A program made the position numbers and the translations under genes. The notes below the pieces were generated by a model. It ran no database searches, had not been told where the DNA came from, and saw only the letters and a program-made list of their open reading frames with translations. From Anaeromyxobacter diazotrophicus (GTDB taxonomy: Bacteria > Myxococcota > Myxococcia > Myxococcales > Anaeromyxobacteraceae), in the NCBI RefSeq assembly GCF_013340205.1, contig NZ_BJTG01000008.1:186001-250000 (forward strand): 64,000 nt of DNA. Reading direction: 5' to 3'. Of the stretch, positions 35,344 to 44,700 are shown piece after piece (position 1 is the stretch's first letter; each line of letters starts with the position of its first letter).

Positions 35344-36069
35344 TCACCGCGCCGGCGCAGGACCTGGCTGCTGCACCTGCGCGGCGGGCGCCGGCGGCGC
35401 GGCCTCCGCCGGCGGGACTGGCTGGTTGCCGCCCGGCGACGCGAGCGCGCGCTCGGCCCGGTACAGCTCGTCGACGGTGGGTCCGACGAGGCGCAGCGCC
35501 TCCCCGGCCTCTCCGGCGTGGTGGGAGGACGAGGCGGCGGTGAGCTTGAGCTTCTCGCGCGCCTGGCGGAGCGCGTCGGTGGCCTTCCCGAGGAGCTGGC
35601 GCGCCTCGAAGTAGCCGGACTCGGCGCGCACGGTGCGCAGGTCCTCGCGCTGGGTGGCGGAGAGGCCGGCCAGCTTCTCGGCGCGGTCGATCCACGACAG
35701 CGCGCGCTCCACCAGCTCGGGCTTCTCGGTGGCGAGGTCGTCGCGCGCCCACTTGGCGAGGTACTCGTAGAGCGCCTGGTCGAGGCCGCCCCGGTCGTCG
35801 AAGGTGCGCTCCTCGTCGAGCTTGAAGCCGGCGGGCGGCTTCAGCGGCGCGTAGGCCTGCGCCTGCGCCGGATCGGCGGTCTTGAAGGTCTGGCGGCCCA
35901 TCGGCGCCATGACCCCCTTCTTCACGGTGAGGTAACCGTCCTCCAGCGCCAGCGTGTAGGTGCGCGCGTTCCGCTCGGAGAGCAGGTAGACCACCACCGC
36001 GAACAGCGCCAGCACCGCCACCACCAGCAGGAAGGTGCGGCCGGCCGAGCCGCGCGCCGGGGCGCTCAT
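35344..36069 (-). CDS. Membrane-anchored hypothetical protein
   Basis: A 241-residue protein with one N-terminal membrane helix (residues 13-31, [17 protein letters not shown]) and a soluble C-terminal part. The soluble part is mostly helical with TPR-like spacing (for example [17 protein letters not shown]) and ends in a Pro/Ala tail. It overlaps the hpt stop by 4 bases (ATGA). A bitopic scaffold or accessory protein is likely; no specific role can be given. Confidence 0.75.
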   Translation of the reverse strand: MSAPARGSAGRTFLLVVAVLALFAVVVYLLSERNARTYTLALEDGYLTVKKGVMAPMGRQTFKTADPAQAQAYAPLKPPAGFKLDEERTFDDRGGLDQALYEYLAKWARDDLATEKPELVERALSWIDRAEKLAGLSATQREDLRTVRAESGYFEARQLLGKATDALRQAREKLKLTAASSSHHAGEAGEALRLVGPTVDELYRAERALASPGGNQPVPPAEAAPPAPAAQVQQPGPAPAR

Positions 36070-36596
36070 GGCTTCACGACCCCGAGGAAGGGGAGGTTGC
36101 GGAAGCGCCCGTCCCAGTCGAGCCCGTAGCCGATCACGAACTCGTCGGGGATGGAGAAGCCCTTGTACGCGATGGGCACCTGCACCTTGGCGCGGGCCGG
36201 CTTCTCGAGCAGCGCGCACACCTTCACGCTGGCCGGGTGCCGGGTGGCGAGGTTCTCGAGCAGGTACTGCATGGTGAGCCCGGTGTCGACGATGTCCTCG
36301 ACGAGCAGGATGTGCTCGCCGTCGATGGGCCGCGACAGGTCGTTCGTGATGCGCACCACGCCGCTCGACTTCGTGCCCTGGTACGAGGTGGTGCCGATGA
36401 AGTCCACCTTGAGCGGCAGGTCGATGGCGCGCGCCAGGTCGGCCAGGAACATGAAGCTGCCCTTCAGCACGCCCACCAGCGTGAGCGGCTGGCCGGCGTA
36501 GTCGGCGCTGATGCGGGCGCCCAGCTCCGCGATGCGCGCGGCGAGCTGCGCCTCCGAGAGCAGGACCTCGACCTTCTCGCCCCCGAGCCTAGACAT
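36066..36596 (-). CDS. hpt: Hypoxanthine phosphoribosyltransferase
   Basis: A 176-residue purine-salvage enzyme making IMP (and perhaps GMP) from hypoxanthine or guanine and PRPP. The PRPP loop [12 protein letters not shown] is at residues 97-108 and GVLKGSFMF at 42-50 is the early HGPRT motif. It overlaps a upp-like gene by 8 bases, so two base-salvage genes are translated together. Confidence 0.93.
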   Translation of the reverse strand: MSRLGGEKVEVLLSEAQLAARIAELGARISADYAGQPLTLVGVLKGSFMFLADLARAIDLPLKVDFIGTTSYQGTKSSGVVRITNDLSRPIDGEHILLVEDIVDTGLTMQYLLENLATRHPASVKVCALLEKPARAKVQVPIAYKGFSIPDEFVIGYGLDWDGRFRNLPFLGVVKP

Positions 36597-37413
36597 AGGC
36601 GTTGTTCATGATCTCGCCGAACCCGCCGCCGCCCGGCACGATGTACTGGTGGTCGGTGAGGCCGCGCTCCTCGGCCCAGCGCGTGCCGGGGACGGTGGCC
36701 ATGACGTCGGGCGCCGAGAGGCCGCGGTCGAGCCGCACCGCGTAGACCTCGACGTCCGGGTGGTCGGCCGTCATCCGCCGCAGGTACTCGGGGGTGACGA
36801 TGAGGTGGATGTTGATGATCCGGCGCGGCGTCCCGGGCACCTTCTTCTTGTAGGTGGAGATGGCCTCGGAGAGCGAGCTGCCGGTCGCGCCCATGGGGTC
36901 CGGGAAGAGCAGGAAGGCGTCCGCGACGTCGCCGCCGATCTTCATGCCGCCGATGCCGGCCCCCACCACCTCCTCGTTCTCGCCCAGCATGCGGCTCATG
37001 ATGATGTGGTCCTGCCGCACGCCGCGCGGGTCGAGCGCCACGTTGAGGAGGTCGTAGACCGTCTGCGACGGGATGGCCCCGGCGCGGGCGATGTTGACCG
37101 TCACCGCCCGGACCGAGCGATCGAGCACCTCGCCGTGGAACACGCCGGCGGGGGTCACGTCGATCATGCGGGTGGCGACGTCGCGGACGACGCGCGGGAA
37201 CTCCGCGTTCATCACGTCCTCGAGCAGCCGCCCGTAGATGTCCACCACCAGCCGGTTGATGGCGGGCTGGATGGTGTCCTTGGCGCAGAGCTGGGCGAGC
37301 TGCGAGAGGAGGTAAGGGTTCGAAAGGATGTGGACGTTGGGCCCGTACCGGTGCTCGATCTCCGAGTGGCGGAACGGGATGTTTTCGTAGAGGCGGTCGG
37401 GCACGGCGCGCAT
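36589..37413 (-). CDS. Uracil phosphoribosyltransferase-family protein
   Basis: A 274-residue protein of the UPRTase group. The substrate loops are visible: [15 protein letters not shown] at 107-121 and the PRPP loop DPMGATGSS at 172-180. It is about 65 residues longer than typical Upp, and the C-terminal uracil-binding loop reads [18 protein letters not shown] instead of the usual shorter ending with GDFGDR. It could be a genuine UPRTase or a relative with different base preference. Co-translated with hpt. Confidence 0.8.
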   Translation of the reverse strand: MRAVPDRLYENIPFRHSEIEHRYGPNVHILSNPYLLSQLAQLCAKDTIQPAINRLVVDIYGRLLEDVMNAEFPRVVRDVATRMIDVTPAGVFHGEVLDRSVRAVTVNIARAGAIPSQTVYDLLNVALDPRGVRQDHIIMSRMLGENEEVVGAGIGGMKIGGDVADAFLLFPDPMGATGSSLSEAISTYKKKVPGTPRRIINIHLIVTPEYLRRMTADHPDVEVYAVRLDRGLSAPDVMATVPGTRWAEERGLTDHQYIVPGGGGFGEIMNNAYV

Positions 37414-37605
37414 CCTGCCAGCCCGATCCGGCGGCGGCAAGGCGCATGGACCGGGGGCAGGAGGCGGTCGAGCGGGCCCCTCTCATGGTCGGGCCGCTTC
37501 GAGCGACGTCGCTGGGGGCGCGGGCCGCGAGCCCGTGACGATGGCGGGCTCGAGCGGCTCGCGGTCGAGGGCGAGCCGGTCCCGATCGGAATGGATCGTT
37601 TGGAC

Positions 37606-37611
37606 TAAAAT
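37606..37611 (+). promoter_or_regulatory. Candidate -10 box for the aminotransferase gene
   Basis: TAAAAT, 9 bases before the ATG, inside GTTTGGACTAAAATCC, which is unusually AT-rich for this sequence. No matching -35 box is clear, so an activator may be needed. Confidence 0.35.
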
Positions 37612-37619
37612 CCTCGCCG

Positions 37620-38774
37620 ATGGCGACCTCGATGCGACACACCTTTCTATGCACGGGGCACACGCCCAGGCTCACGGACGTCGTCAGGGCCGAGAACTGC
37701 CGGCTCTGGACCTCGGAGGGGCGGCGCTACCTCGACCTCGAGTCCGGGGTGTGGTCGACCTCGCTCGGGCACGGGCACGGCGCGGTGACGGCCGCGATCG
37801 AGGCGCAGCTCCACGAGCTCGTGCACACGGGCTACTGCTACTACCACCCCGTCGTGGATCGCGCCGCGGCGAAGCTGCTGGACGTCACGGGCATCGAGGG
37901 CGGAAAGGCCCTCTTCCTGGCCTCGGGCAGCGAGGCGGTGGAGCTCGCCCTCGCGATCGCCGCCGAGGCGACGGGCCGGCGCAGGTTCATCACGCTCGCT
38001 GGGAGCTATCTGGGGGCCTACGGCATGGCCTCGAGGACCGCGGCCGACCAATGGATCGAGGTGGACTGGGAAGGGGACGAGGGCCTCGGGGACCTGCCTC
38101 TGGAAGAGGCGGCGGCCTTCGTGCTCGAGCCGGGGAGCTCGAGCGGCCGCGTCAGGTTCCCCCCGCGCGCGCTGGTCGAGGCGCTCGCGCGGCGCGTCCG
38201 CGAGGCAGGCGGACTCGTCATGGCCAACGAGGTCACCACGGGCCTGGGTCGCACGGGCGAGTGGTTCGGGTTCAACCACTACGGGCTGAAGCCAGACCTC
38301 GTCGCGATTGGAAAGGGGCTTGGATCCGGCTACCCGGTGAGCGCGGTGGCCCTCGGGGAGGTCTGGCGCCGCGTGGACCTGGGCCACTTCCACTACGCCC
38401 AGTCGCACCAGAACGACGCCCTCGGCGCGGCGGTGGCCCTGGCGGTCATCGAGGAGCTGGAGCGGAGCCGGCTCGTCGAGAAGGCGCGGGAGGACGGCGC
38501 CCGTCTGCTCGCGGGCCTCGAGGCGATCGGGGCGAGGCACCCCGTCATCCGCGAGGTCCGTGGTAGGGGCCTCATGCTGGCGGTCGAGTTCGTGCCTGCG
38601 GACGGTCCGTCCAGGGCTCTCCGGGTGGCGGAGGCCCTCTTCGAGCGCGGCATCATCCTGGTCCGCAGGCCGGGCCTGGAGATCCTCAGGCTCGACCCGG
38701 CCCTCACCGTCGCGCGGGAGGATCTCGACGAGTTCCTTTCCGCGTTCGAGACGGTCGTGGGTGGGCTCGGGTAG
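37620..38774 (+). CDS. Class III PLP-dependent aminotransferase
   Basis: A 384-residue enzyme of the ornithine/acetylornithine aminotransferase fold. PLP-binding lysine lies in VAIGKGLGSGYPVSAV and the SGSEAVELAL segment binds the cofactor phosphate. The usual DEVQTG, whose Asp contacts the PLP ring nitrogen, reads ANEVTTGLGRTG here, with Asn in place of Asp. The substrate is unknown. The gene uses AGG, GGA and other codons slightly more than its neighbours and stands alone, which could indicate transfer. Confidence 0.85.
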   Translation: MATSMRHTFLCTGHTPRLTDVVRAENCRLWTSEGRRYLDLESGVWSTSLGHGHGAVTAAIEAQLHELVHTGYCYYHPVVDRAAAKLLDVTGIEGGKALFLASGSEAVELALAIAAEATGRRRFITLAGSYLGAYGMASRTAADQWIEVDWEGDEGLGDLPLEEAAAFVLEPGSSSGRVRFPPRALVEALARRVREAGGLVMANEVTTGLGRTGEWFGFNHYGLKPDLVAIGKGLGSGYPVSAVALGEVWRRVDLGHFHYAQSHQNDALGAAVALAVIEELERSRLVEKAREDGARLLAGLEAIGARHPVIREVRGRGLMLAVEFVPADGPSRALRVAEALFERGIILVRRPGLEILRLDPALTVAREDLDEFLSAFETVVGGLG

Positions 38775-38959
38775 CCGGGACGGTGGGTGTCGCACGCGCA
38801 CGAAGATCGCCGACGGCCGCGGCGCCGCGTGCCTCCACCCGCCGGCTCGCCCGTGGGCGACTGTGCGTCCGTGTCGGCGAGCGCCCCGGTGCCCAGCGGC
38901 GGCGCGGCCTGACAGAATGCGCGCCCACGCCCGCACGTCTGCTGGCGGGAGGCCCCACC

Positions 38960-39688
38960 ATGAAATGGATCGCCGCCGTCGCCCTCGCCGCCACCGCCCT
39001 CACCGCCTGGGCCCAGCCCGCGCCCGAGCTGCCCGGCTTCACGCGCCCGCGCGAACTCGGCCCGGAGCCTCGCCCCGCGCCCGCCTACCCGGCACCAGCG
39101 CCCGCGCCGGCGCGGGCCGCCCTCTCGATCGACTACGCGCAGCATCCACAGGGCGCGACCCTGGTCGCGGTGCGCGCCCCTGACGGCACGCCGTGCCGCA
39201 TCGCGGACGAGCGCGGGCTCGTCGCCGAGGGCGGCGCGCCCCTCACCGTGCGCGCTCACCCGGGAGCGCTCTACCGCGTCGAGATCCTCCCCCCCGGCCG
39301 CCCACCGCTCACCGGCGAGGTCGCCGCCAGCGCCGGCCAGGTGGCGACGACCTGGGCGGCCGTCCCGCTCCTGCCCGCCCCCCCGCCGCCGGTCGCGGGG
39401 CCGGCCCCCATGGACCCGGACGCGTTCGACGGCCTGCTGCAGTCGCTCGGGCGCGGCCCGGAGGTCCGCCAGCTCGAGCGCGTGAGGGCGGCCGCGCGCC
39501 GCAACTATTTCCTGGTGAATCAGGTGCTCGATCTCCTGGACGCGTTCACCTTCGGGAGCTCGAAGCTGAGGGTGCTCGAGCTCACCCGCGACCGGATCCT
39601 CGACCGCGAGCACGAGCGCCGCATCCTGGAGCGCTTCAGCTTCCCGCCGGAGCGCGAGCGCGCGCGGCAGCTCCTCGCCCGGGGCTGA
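38960..39688 (+). CDS. Secreted DUF4476 domain protein
   Basis: A 242-residue exported protein. MKWIAAVALAATALTAWAQP is a signal peptide cleaved after about residue 18. A Pro/Ala-rich linker follows, then a small beta-rich region, and residues about 150-240 match DUF4476 (FDGLLQSLGRG, NYFLVNQVLDLLDAFTF, KLRVLELTRDRILD). The domain occurs in bacterial periplasmic proteins of unknown role. Confidence 0.75.
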   Translation: MKWIAAVALAATALTAWAQPAPELPGFTRPRELGPEPRPAPAYPAPAPAPARAALSIDYAQHPQGATLVAVRAPDGTPCRIADERGLVAEGGAPLTVRAHPGALYRVEILPPGRPPLTGEVAASAGQVATTWAAVPLLPAPPPPVAGPAPMDPDAFDGLLQSLGRGPEVRQLERVRAAARRNYFLVNQVLDLLDAFTFGSSKLRVLELTRDRILDREHERRILERFSFPPERERARQLLARG

Positions 39689-39752
39689 CCTCTCCGCCGG
39701 CCATCGCTCCACCGCTTGTCTCCTGCTCGGCGGCCGCATAGATGTTGCGGCC

Positions 39753-41318
39753 ATGCCCGAGAACGCCTGGGAGCTCGTCGCGGCGGGGATGGCGGACCTG
39801 CGCGCGCTGCAGGGCGCCGCCACGCTCCTCACCTGGGATCAGGAGACCTACCTCCCGAAGGCCGGGGCCGAGGCGCGCGGCGAGCAGCTCTCCGCGCTGC
39901 AGGGGCTCTACCACGAGAAGCTCACCGCGCCGGCGCTGGGGGACGCGATCCTCGCGGCGGAAAAGGCGCTGCGAGCGGAGGGGCAGCCGGATGAGGCTGG
40001 CCCGGAGCGAGCGGGGGGCATGGGGGGGACGCCTCCGGCGGACCCCCCATCCTCGAGACACGCTGCGCTCCGCGCGCTCCGCTTCGACCGCGACCGCGCG
40101 GTGAAGGTCCCGGCCCGGCTCGTGCGCGAGCTGGCGCGGGAGCAGTCGGCCGCGCTCGTCGCGTGGCGCGAGGCGCGCGAGCAGGACCGGTTCGACCGCT
40201 TCGCGCCTCACCTCGAGCGGCTGCTGGCGCTCCGCCGGGAGCAGGTGCAGGCGATCGGCGTGCCGGCGGGCGGCGAGCTCTACGACGTGCTCCTCGACGG
40301 GTACGAGGAGGGGATGCGGGTGGCGCGGCTCGAGCCGCTCTTCCAGCAGCTCCAGGGCTGGCTCGTGCCGCTGGTCGAGCGCCTCGCCGCCCGGCCCCCG
40401 CCGCCGGACCCGTTCGCCGGGCGCCGCTTCGACCCCGAGCAGCAGTGGCAGCTCACGCTCGAGGTCCTCGCGGCCATGGGCTTCGACCTCGACGCCGGGC
40501 GCCAGGACCGCTCCATCCACCCCTTCACGCTCGGCCTCGACCCGCGCGACGTCCGGCTCACCACCCACCTCCACGAGGAGGCGCCGCTCTCGGCGCTCTT
40601 CTCCACGCTGCACGAGGGCGGGCACGGCCTCTACGAGCAGGGCCTGCCGGTGGCGCACCGGCGCACCTTCCTCTGCGCCGCCGCCTCGCTCGGCCTGCAC
40701 GAGTCGCAGTCGCGGCTGTGGGAGAACCTGGTCGGCCGCTCGCGCCCGTTCTGGCGCTGGCTGCTGCCCCGCCTCCAGCAGCGCTTCCCGGCGCTGGCCG
40801 GGGTGGACCCGGACGCGTTCCACCGCGCCGTGAACCGGGTCGAGCGGACGCTCATCCGCACCGAGTCGGACGAGGTCACCTACAACCTCCACGTCGCGCT
40901 GCGCTTCGAGCTGGAGCTCGGGATGCTGCGCGGGACGCTCCAGGTGAAGGACCTCCCCGCCGCCTGGGACGACGGCATGCAGCGGCTGCTCGGGGTGCGC
41001 CCGCACCGCGCCGCCGAGGGCGTCCTGCAGGACATCCACTGGGCCTGGGGCGAGCTCGGCTACTTCCCGACCTACACCGTCGGCAACCTGTACGCGGCGA
41101 GCCTCTTCGCCGCCGCCCGCACCGCGCTGCCGGGGCTCGACGGCGACCTCGCGGCGGGGCGGCTCCTCCCGCTCCGCGACTGGCTGCGCGAGCACGTCCA
41201 CCGGCACGGCCGGGCGCTGCCGGCGGAGGAGCTCGTCCGCCGCGCCACCGGGCGCGGCCTCCAGGACGGCGACTTCCGCGCCTACCTCGAGGCGAAGTAC
41301 GGGGCCCTCGCGCCGTGA
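39753..41318 (+). CDS. M32-family carboxypeptidase (Taq type)
   Basis: A 521-residue cytoplasmic zinc carboxypeptidase. The HExxH motif is HEGGH at 287-291 in STLHEGGHGLYEQGLP, and HPFTLGLDPRDVRLTT is the family substrate-region signature. Residues 75-89 (AEGQPDEAGPERAGG) are encoded exactly in frame by a 45-nt sequence that also occurs in an intergenic region at 11517-11561, and the glycine/proline-rich stretch to about 103 looks inserted. Catalytic regions are downstream and intact. The next gene starts within its stop (GTGA). Confidence 0.9.
   Translation: MPENAWELVAAGMADLRALQGAATLLTWDQETYLPKAGAEARGEQLSALQGLYHEKLTAPALGDAILAAEKALRAEGQPDEAGPERAGGMGGTPPADPPSSRHAALRALRFDRDRAVKVPARLVRELAREQSAALVAWREAREQDRFDRFAPHLERLLALRREQVQAIGVPAGGELYDVLLDGYEEGMRVARLEPLFQQLQGWLVPLVERLAARPPPPDPFAGRRFDPEQQWQLTLEVLAAMGFDLDAGRQDRSIHPFTLGLDPRDVRLTTHLHEEAPLSALFSTLHEGGHGLYEQGLPVAHRRTFLCAAASLGLHESQSRLWENLVGRSRPFWRWLLPRLQQRFPALAGVDPDAFHRAVNRVERTLIRTESDEVTYNLHVALRFELELGMLRGTLQVKDLPAAWDDGMQRLLGVRPHRAAEGVLQDIHWAWGELGYFPTYTVGNLYAASLFAAARTALPGLDGDLAAGRLLPLRDWLREHVHRHGRALPAEELVRRATGRGLQDGDFRAYLEAKYGALAP
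39975..40019. repeat. 45-nt dispersed repeat, copy inside a coding region
   Basis: 41 of 45 bases match 11517-11561. Here it is translated as 15 residues without breaking the frame. Following bases form the inverted pair GGGGGG...CCCCCC around 40020-40048, as if a hairpin-bearing element had been captured by the gene. Confidence 0.75.
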
Positions 41319-43366
41319 CCGCCCGCCCCCCCCTCGCGGCGCTGGCGCTCGCCGCCGCGCTCCACGCTCCGTCCGCGCGCGCCGCCGGCGAGGCGCCGCT
41401 CACCCGCCTCCCCTACACACCCGGCCTCGACCCGGCGGCGATGGACCGCGCCGCCGACCCGTGCGTGGACTTCTACGCCTTCGCCTGCGGCGGCTGGCTG
41501 GCGAAGAACCCCATCCCGCCCGACGAGTCGCGCTGGGGCGTCTACGGCAAGCTCGCGCACGAGAACCGGCAGCTCCTGTGGGGGCTGCTCGAGGAGGCGG
41601 CGCGGCCCGGCCCCTCGCGCGGCGACGCCGCGCGGCAGGCGGGCGATTACTTCGCCGCCTGCATGGACGAGGGGGCGGTGGAGCGCGCCGGCGCGGCGCC
41701 GCTCGAGGCGGAGCTGCGCCAGGTGCGCGCGCTCCGCTCGAAGCGGTCGCTGGCGGCGCTCCTCGGCCGGCTGCAACCGTCGCTCGGGGACGAGCTCGCC
41801 TTCGACCTCTCCAGCGAGCAGGACATGAAGGACGCGACGCGGGTGCTGGCGGTGCTCTCCGCCGGCGGGCTGGGCCTTCCGGACCGCGACTACTACCTCA
41901 AGGACGACGCGCGCTCGGAGGAGATCCGAGCCCGCTACGCCAGCTACCTGGAGGGCCTCCTGCGCCTCGCCGGGGAGCCGCCCGAGGCGGCGCGGGCGGG
42001 CGCGCGGACCGCCCTGCGGCTCGAGACGGCGCTCGCCCGCGCCGCCCTGAGCCGCGTCGACAAGCGCGATCCGTACCGCGTCTACCACCGGCTCGGCCTC
42101 GGCCAGCTGCAGGCGCTCACCCCGTCCTTCGACTGGCGGGCCTACCTCGCCGCCGCCGGCGCGCCGCGCCTGCGGGTCTTCAACGTGACCGAGCCCGCCT
42201 TCTTCCTCGAGCTCGAGGCGCGCCTCGCCGAGGAGCCGCTCGAGGCCTGGCGCACCTACCTGGTGGCGCGCCTCGCCGACGCGCGCGCGCCCTACCTCTC
42301 GCGCCCGTTCCAGGAGGCGCACTTCGCGTTCCACGGGGCGTTCCTGGAGGGGGTGAAGGAGGACCGCGCGCGCTGGAAGAAGTGCGTGGCGTGGGTGGAC
42401 CGCGACCTCGGCGAGGCGCTCGGGCAGCTCTTCGTGGCGCGCGCCTTCGCGCCGGCGGTGAAGGCGCAGGTGGAGGACCTGACCCGGCGGGTGGAGCGCG
42501 CCATGGCGCGGCGCATCGCCGAGAGCCCCTGGATGACGCCCGCCACGCAGCGGGCGGCGCTCGCGAAGCTCGCGCTCCTGCGGAACAAGATCGGCTACCC
42601 GGCGCGCTGGCGCGACTACCGGCGGCTGCGCCTCGACCGCGGCGACTTCTTCGGCAACGTGGCGCGCACCGGGCGCTTCGAGACGGCGCGCCAGCTCGCC
42701 AAGGTGGGGCGGCCGGTGGACCGCGAGGCCTGGGACATGACCGCACCGACCGTGAACGCCTACTACAACCCGCAGCTCAACGACATGAACTTCCCGGCCG
42801 GCGTGCTCTTGCCGCCCCTGTGGGATCCGTCGCTCGATCTGGCCCCCGGCTACGGCAACACCGGCGGCACCATCGGGCACGAGCTCACCCACGCCTTCGA
42901 CGACGAGGGGCGGCAGTTCGACGGGCGCGGCAACCTGCGCGGCTGGTGGACGCCCGAGGACGCGGCCGAGTTCGAGCGCCGGACCGCCTGCTTGGTGGAG
43001 CAGTTCGGCCGCTATCCGGCGGTGGACGAGGTGAAGGTGAACTCGCGGCTCACGGTGGGCGAGGACGTGGCCGACCTGGGCGGCACCACGCTCGCGTACC
43101 TGGCCTGGCAGGAGGCCACCCGCGGCCAGCCGCTCGCGCCGCGCGACGGGCTCACACCCGCCCAGCGCTTCTTCGTGGGCAACGCGCAGTGGGCCTGCGA
43201 GAACGAGACCGACGAGGCGAAGCGGGTCCACGCGGTGACCGACGCGCACTCGCCGCCGCGCTGGCGCGTGAACGGCCTCTTCGCCAACATGCCCGAGTTC
43301 CGCGAGGCGTTCGCCTGCCGCGCCGGGCAGCCCATGGCGCCCGAGCACGTCTGCCGGGTCTGGTGA
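41315..43366 (+). CDS. M13-family zinc metallopeptidase
   Basis: A 683-residue exported endopeptidase of the neprilysin/PepO group. GTG 41315 overlaps the M32 stop. The first 25 residues form a signal peptide. Zinc site: HELTH at 522-526 in GTIGHELTHAFDDEG and the third ligand Glu583 in VGEDVADLGG. NAYYNPQLNDMNFPAG precedes the active site and the C-terminus ends with the typical CRVW. It should cut peptides in the periplasm or outside, while the coupled M32 enzyme would trim peptides inside. Confidence 0.92.
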   Translation: MTARPPLAALALAAALHAPSARAAGEAPLTRLPYTPGLDPAAMDRAADPCVDFYAFACGGWLAKNPIPPDESRWGVYGKLAHENRQLLWGLLEEAARPGPSRGDAARQAGDYFAACMDEGAVERAGAAPLEAELRQVRALRSKRSLAALLGRLQPSLGDELAFDLSSEQDMKDATRVLAVLSAGGLGLPDRDYYLKDDARSEEIRARYASYLEGLLRLAGEPPEAARAGARTALRLETALARAALSRVDKRDPYRVYHRLGLGQLQALTPSFDWRAYLAAAGAPRLRVFNVTEPAFFLELEARLAEEPLEAWRTYLVARLADARAPYLSRPFQEAHFAFHGAFLEGVKEDRARWKKCVAWVDRDLGEALGQLFVARAFAPAVKAQVEDLTRRVERAMARRIAESPWMTPATQRAALAKLALLRNKIGYPARWRDYRRLRLDRGDFFGNVARTGRFETARQLAKVGRPVDREAWDMTAPTVNAYYNPQLNDMNFPAGVLLPPLWDPSLDLAPGYGNTGGTIGHELTHAFDDEGRQFDGRGNLRGWWTPEDAAEFERRTACLVEQFGRYPAVDEVKVNSRLTVGEDVADLGGTTLAYLAWQEATRGQPLAPRDGLTPAQRFFVGNAQWACENETDEAKRVHAVTDAHSPPRWRVNGLFANMPEFREAFACRAGQPMAPEHVCRVW

Positions 43367-43371
43367 CGCCC

Positions 43372-44313
43372 ATGGCCACCGAGCTCTACCGCGTCCGCGC
43401 CCCCGCCAAGGTGAACCTCGTCCTGCGGGTCGGGCCGCCCCGGGAGGACGGCTACCACGACCTCGCGACGCTCATGGTGCCGCTCGACCTGGCCGACCGG
43501 ATCGAGGTCCGGCTCTCGCGCGGCCGGCGCGGGCCCGTCACCTGCCGCGTGCCGGGCCGCCCCGAGCTCGACGGACCGTCGAACCTGGCCGCGCGCGCCG
43601 CCGAGGCGTTCCGGGGCCGCTTCGGCGTCGCCGACGCGGTCGCCCTCACCGTCGAGAAGCGCGTCCCGGTGACCGCCGGCCTGGGCGGCGGCAGCTCGGA
43701 CGCCGCGGCGGTGCTGCGCGCGCTCGCCCGCGCCTACGGGGTGCGCGACCGGCAGGCGCTCGCGGAGGCCGGGCTCGCGGTGGGCTCGGACGTGCCGTTC
43801 TTCCTCGGGAGCGGGCCGGCCTGGGCGGCCGGGCGCGGCGAGCGGCTCGCGCCGGCCATCGTGCCGCCGCTCGACCTCGTGCTGCTCTACCCGGAGGACC
43901 CCCGCCTGGCCATCCGTGCGGGGGAGGCCTACCGCTGGCTCGACGCGGCGCGCCAGGGGGCGGCCGTCCGGAAACCGCTGGCGCGGCGCGGCTCCTTTCG
44001 GCCGGCGCACGCCGAGAACGACCTGCAGGAGCCCTGCTTCGAGCGCCACCCGGCGCTCCGGGCGCTGGCGGGGCGCCTTGTAGGACAGGGGGCGAAGGCG
44101 GCTATAATGTCGGGAAGCGGCCCGACGGTGTTCGGGATCTTCGAGGACCGCGCGGCCGCTCGCCGCGCGGCGCTGGCCGCGGGGGAAGGGGCAGGGCAGC
44201 ACGTCGAGGTTCACGTGGTCCGCACCTTGGTACGGCATCCGGGGGTCCTTCGATGGAAATCACCGAGGTCCGGGTCTTCCCCGTCAGCGAGGAGAAGCTC
44301 AAGGCGTACGTGA
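43372..44313 (+). CDS. ispE: 4-diphosphocytidyl-2-C-methyl-D-erythritol kinase
   Basis: A 313-residue GHMP kinase of the MEP isoprenoid pathway. N-terminal APAKVNLVLRV (10-20), ATP loop TAGLGGGSSDAAA (101-113) and the C-terminal MSGSGPTVFGIFED are all present. The last 20 codons read into the spoVG gene in another frame (61-base overlap), so the C-terminal tail is not conserved sequence. GTG 43363, overlapping the M13 stop, is an alternative start. Confidence 0.93.
   Translation: MATELYRVRAPAKVNLVLRVGPPREDGYHDLATLMVPLDLADRIEVRLSRGRRGPVTCRVPGRPELDGPSNLAARAAEAFRGRFGVADAVALTVEKRVPVTAGLGGGSSDAAAVLRALARAYGVRDRQALAEAGLAVGSDVPFFLGSGPAWAAGRGERLAPAIVPPLDLVLLYPEDPRLAIRAGEAYRWLDAARQGAAVRKPLARRGSFRPAHAENDLQEPCFERHPALRALAGRLVGQGAKAAIMSGSGPTVFGIFEDRAAARRAALAAGEGAGQHVEVHVVRTLVRHPGVLRWKSPRSGSSPSARRSSRRT
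44078..44108 (+). promoter_or_regulatory. Internal promoter candidate for spoVG
   Basis: A perfect TATAAT at 44103-44108 lies inside ispE, with TTGTAG at 44078-44083 (19-base spacing). spoVG starts about 145 bases downstream. The sequence codes the conserved AAIMSGSG of IspE, so it may be chance. Confidence 0.35.
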
Positions 44314-44543
44314 CCATCACGCTCGACCACTGCTTCGTGGTGCGCGATCTCAAGGTGATCCACGGCTCCACCGGCCTCTTCGTCGCCATGCCGGCCAAGC
44401 GGCGGAAGGACGGCACGTTCAAGGACATCGCCCACCCCCTCAACTCCGAGACGCGCGAGAGGATGGAGAAGGTGATCCTGGCCGAGTACGAGCGCGAGCT
44501 CGCGAAGGGCGAGCCCCGGCCCACCGGCACCGACGCGGGCTGA
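44253..44543 (+). CDS. spoVG: SpoVG-family nucleic-acid-binding regulator
   Basis: A 96-residue protein matching SpoVG along its length: [20 protein letters not shown], the [20 protein letters not shown] core and the [20 protein letters not shown] loop. SpoVG binds DNA and RNA and modulates gene expression and development in several phyla. It is encoded between ispE and prs, overlapping ispE by 61 bases. Confidence 0.95.
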   Translation: MEITEVRVFPVSEEKLKAYVTITLDHCFVVRDLKVIHGSTGLFVAMPAKRRKDGTFKDIAHPLNSETRERMEKVILAEYERELAKGEPRPTGTDAG

Positions 44544-44568
44544 GGCGCCCGCGGGCCGGCCCGACCCG

Positions 44569-44597
44569 TCGACTCCGTCAGACCGCTTCGGTATAAC
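44569..44597 (+). promoter_or_regulatory. Promoter for prs
   Basis: TCGACT (44569-44574), 17 bases, TATAAC (44592-44597). The leader to the prs ATG is about 100 bases. No tRNA gene is present in this gap. Confidence 0.5.
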
Positions 44598-44700
44598 GCG
44601 CCGGTCTGGACGCCCACCCCGGACGCCCGGCTGGCTCGTCACATACGTTCAAACGCTCGCAGCGGGGCCGCGATGGTCCCGCCACTGGGAGGCGCCTCCG

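Noticed and set aside
43372-44313. Frameshift at the end of ispE
   Set aside because: All kinase motifs are intact before the overlap. The odd tail is only the spoVG sequence read in another frame, so no error is needed to explain it.
44544-44700. Possible tRNA-Gln between spoVG and prs, as found next to ispE/prs in some relatives
   Set aside because: No cloverleaf, T-loop sequence or acceptor stem could be found; the gap holds only a promoter.
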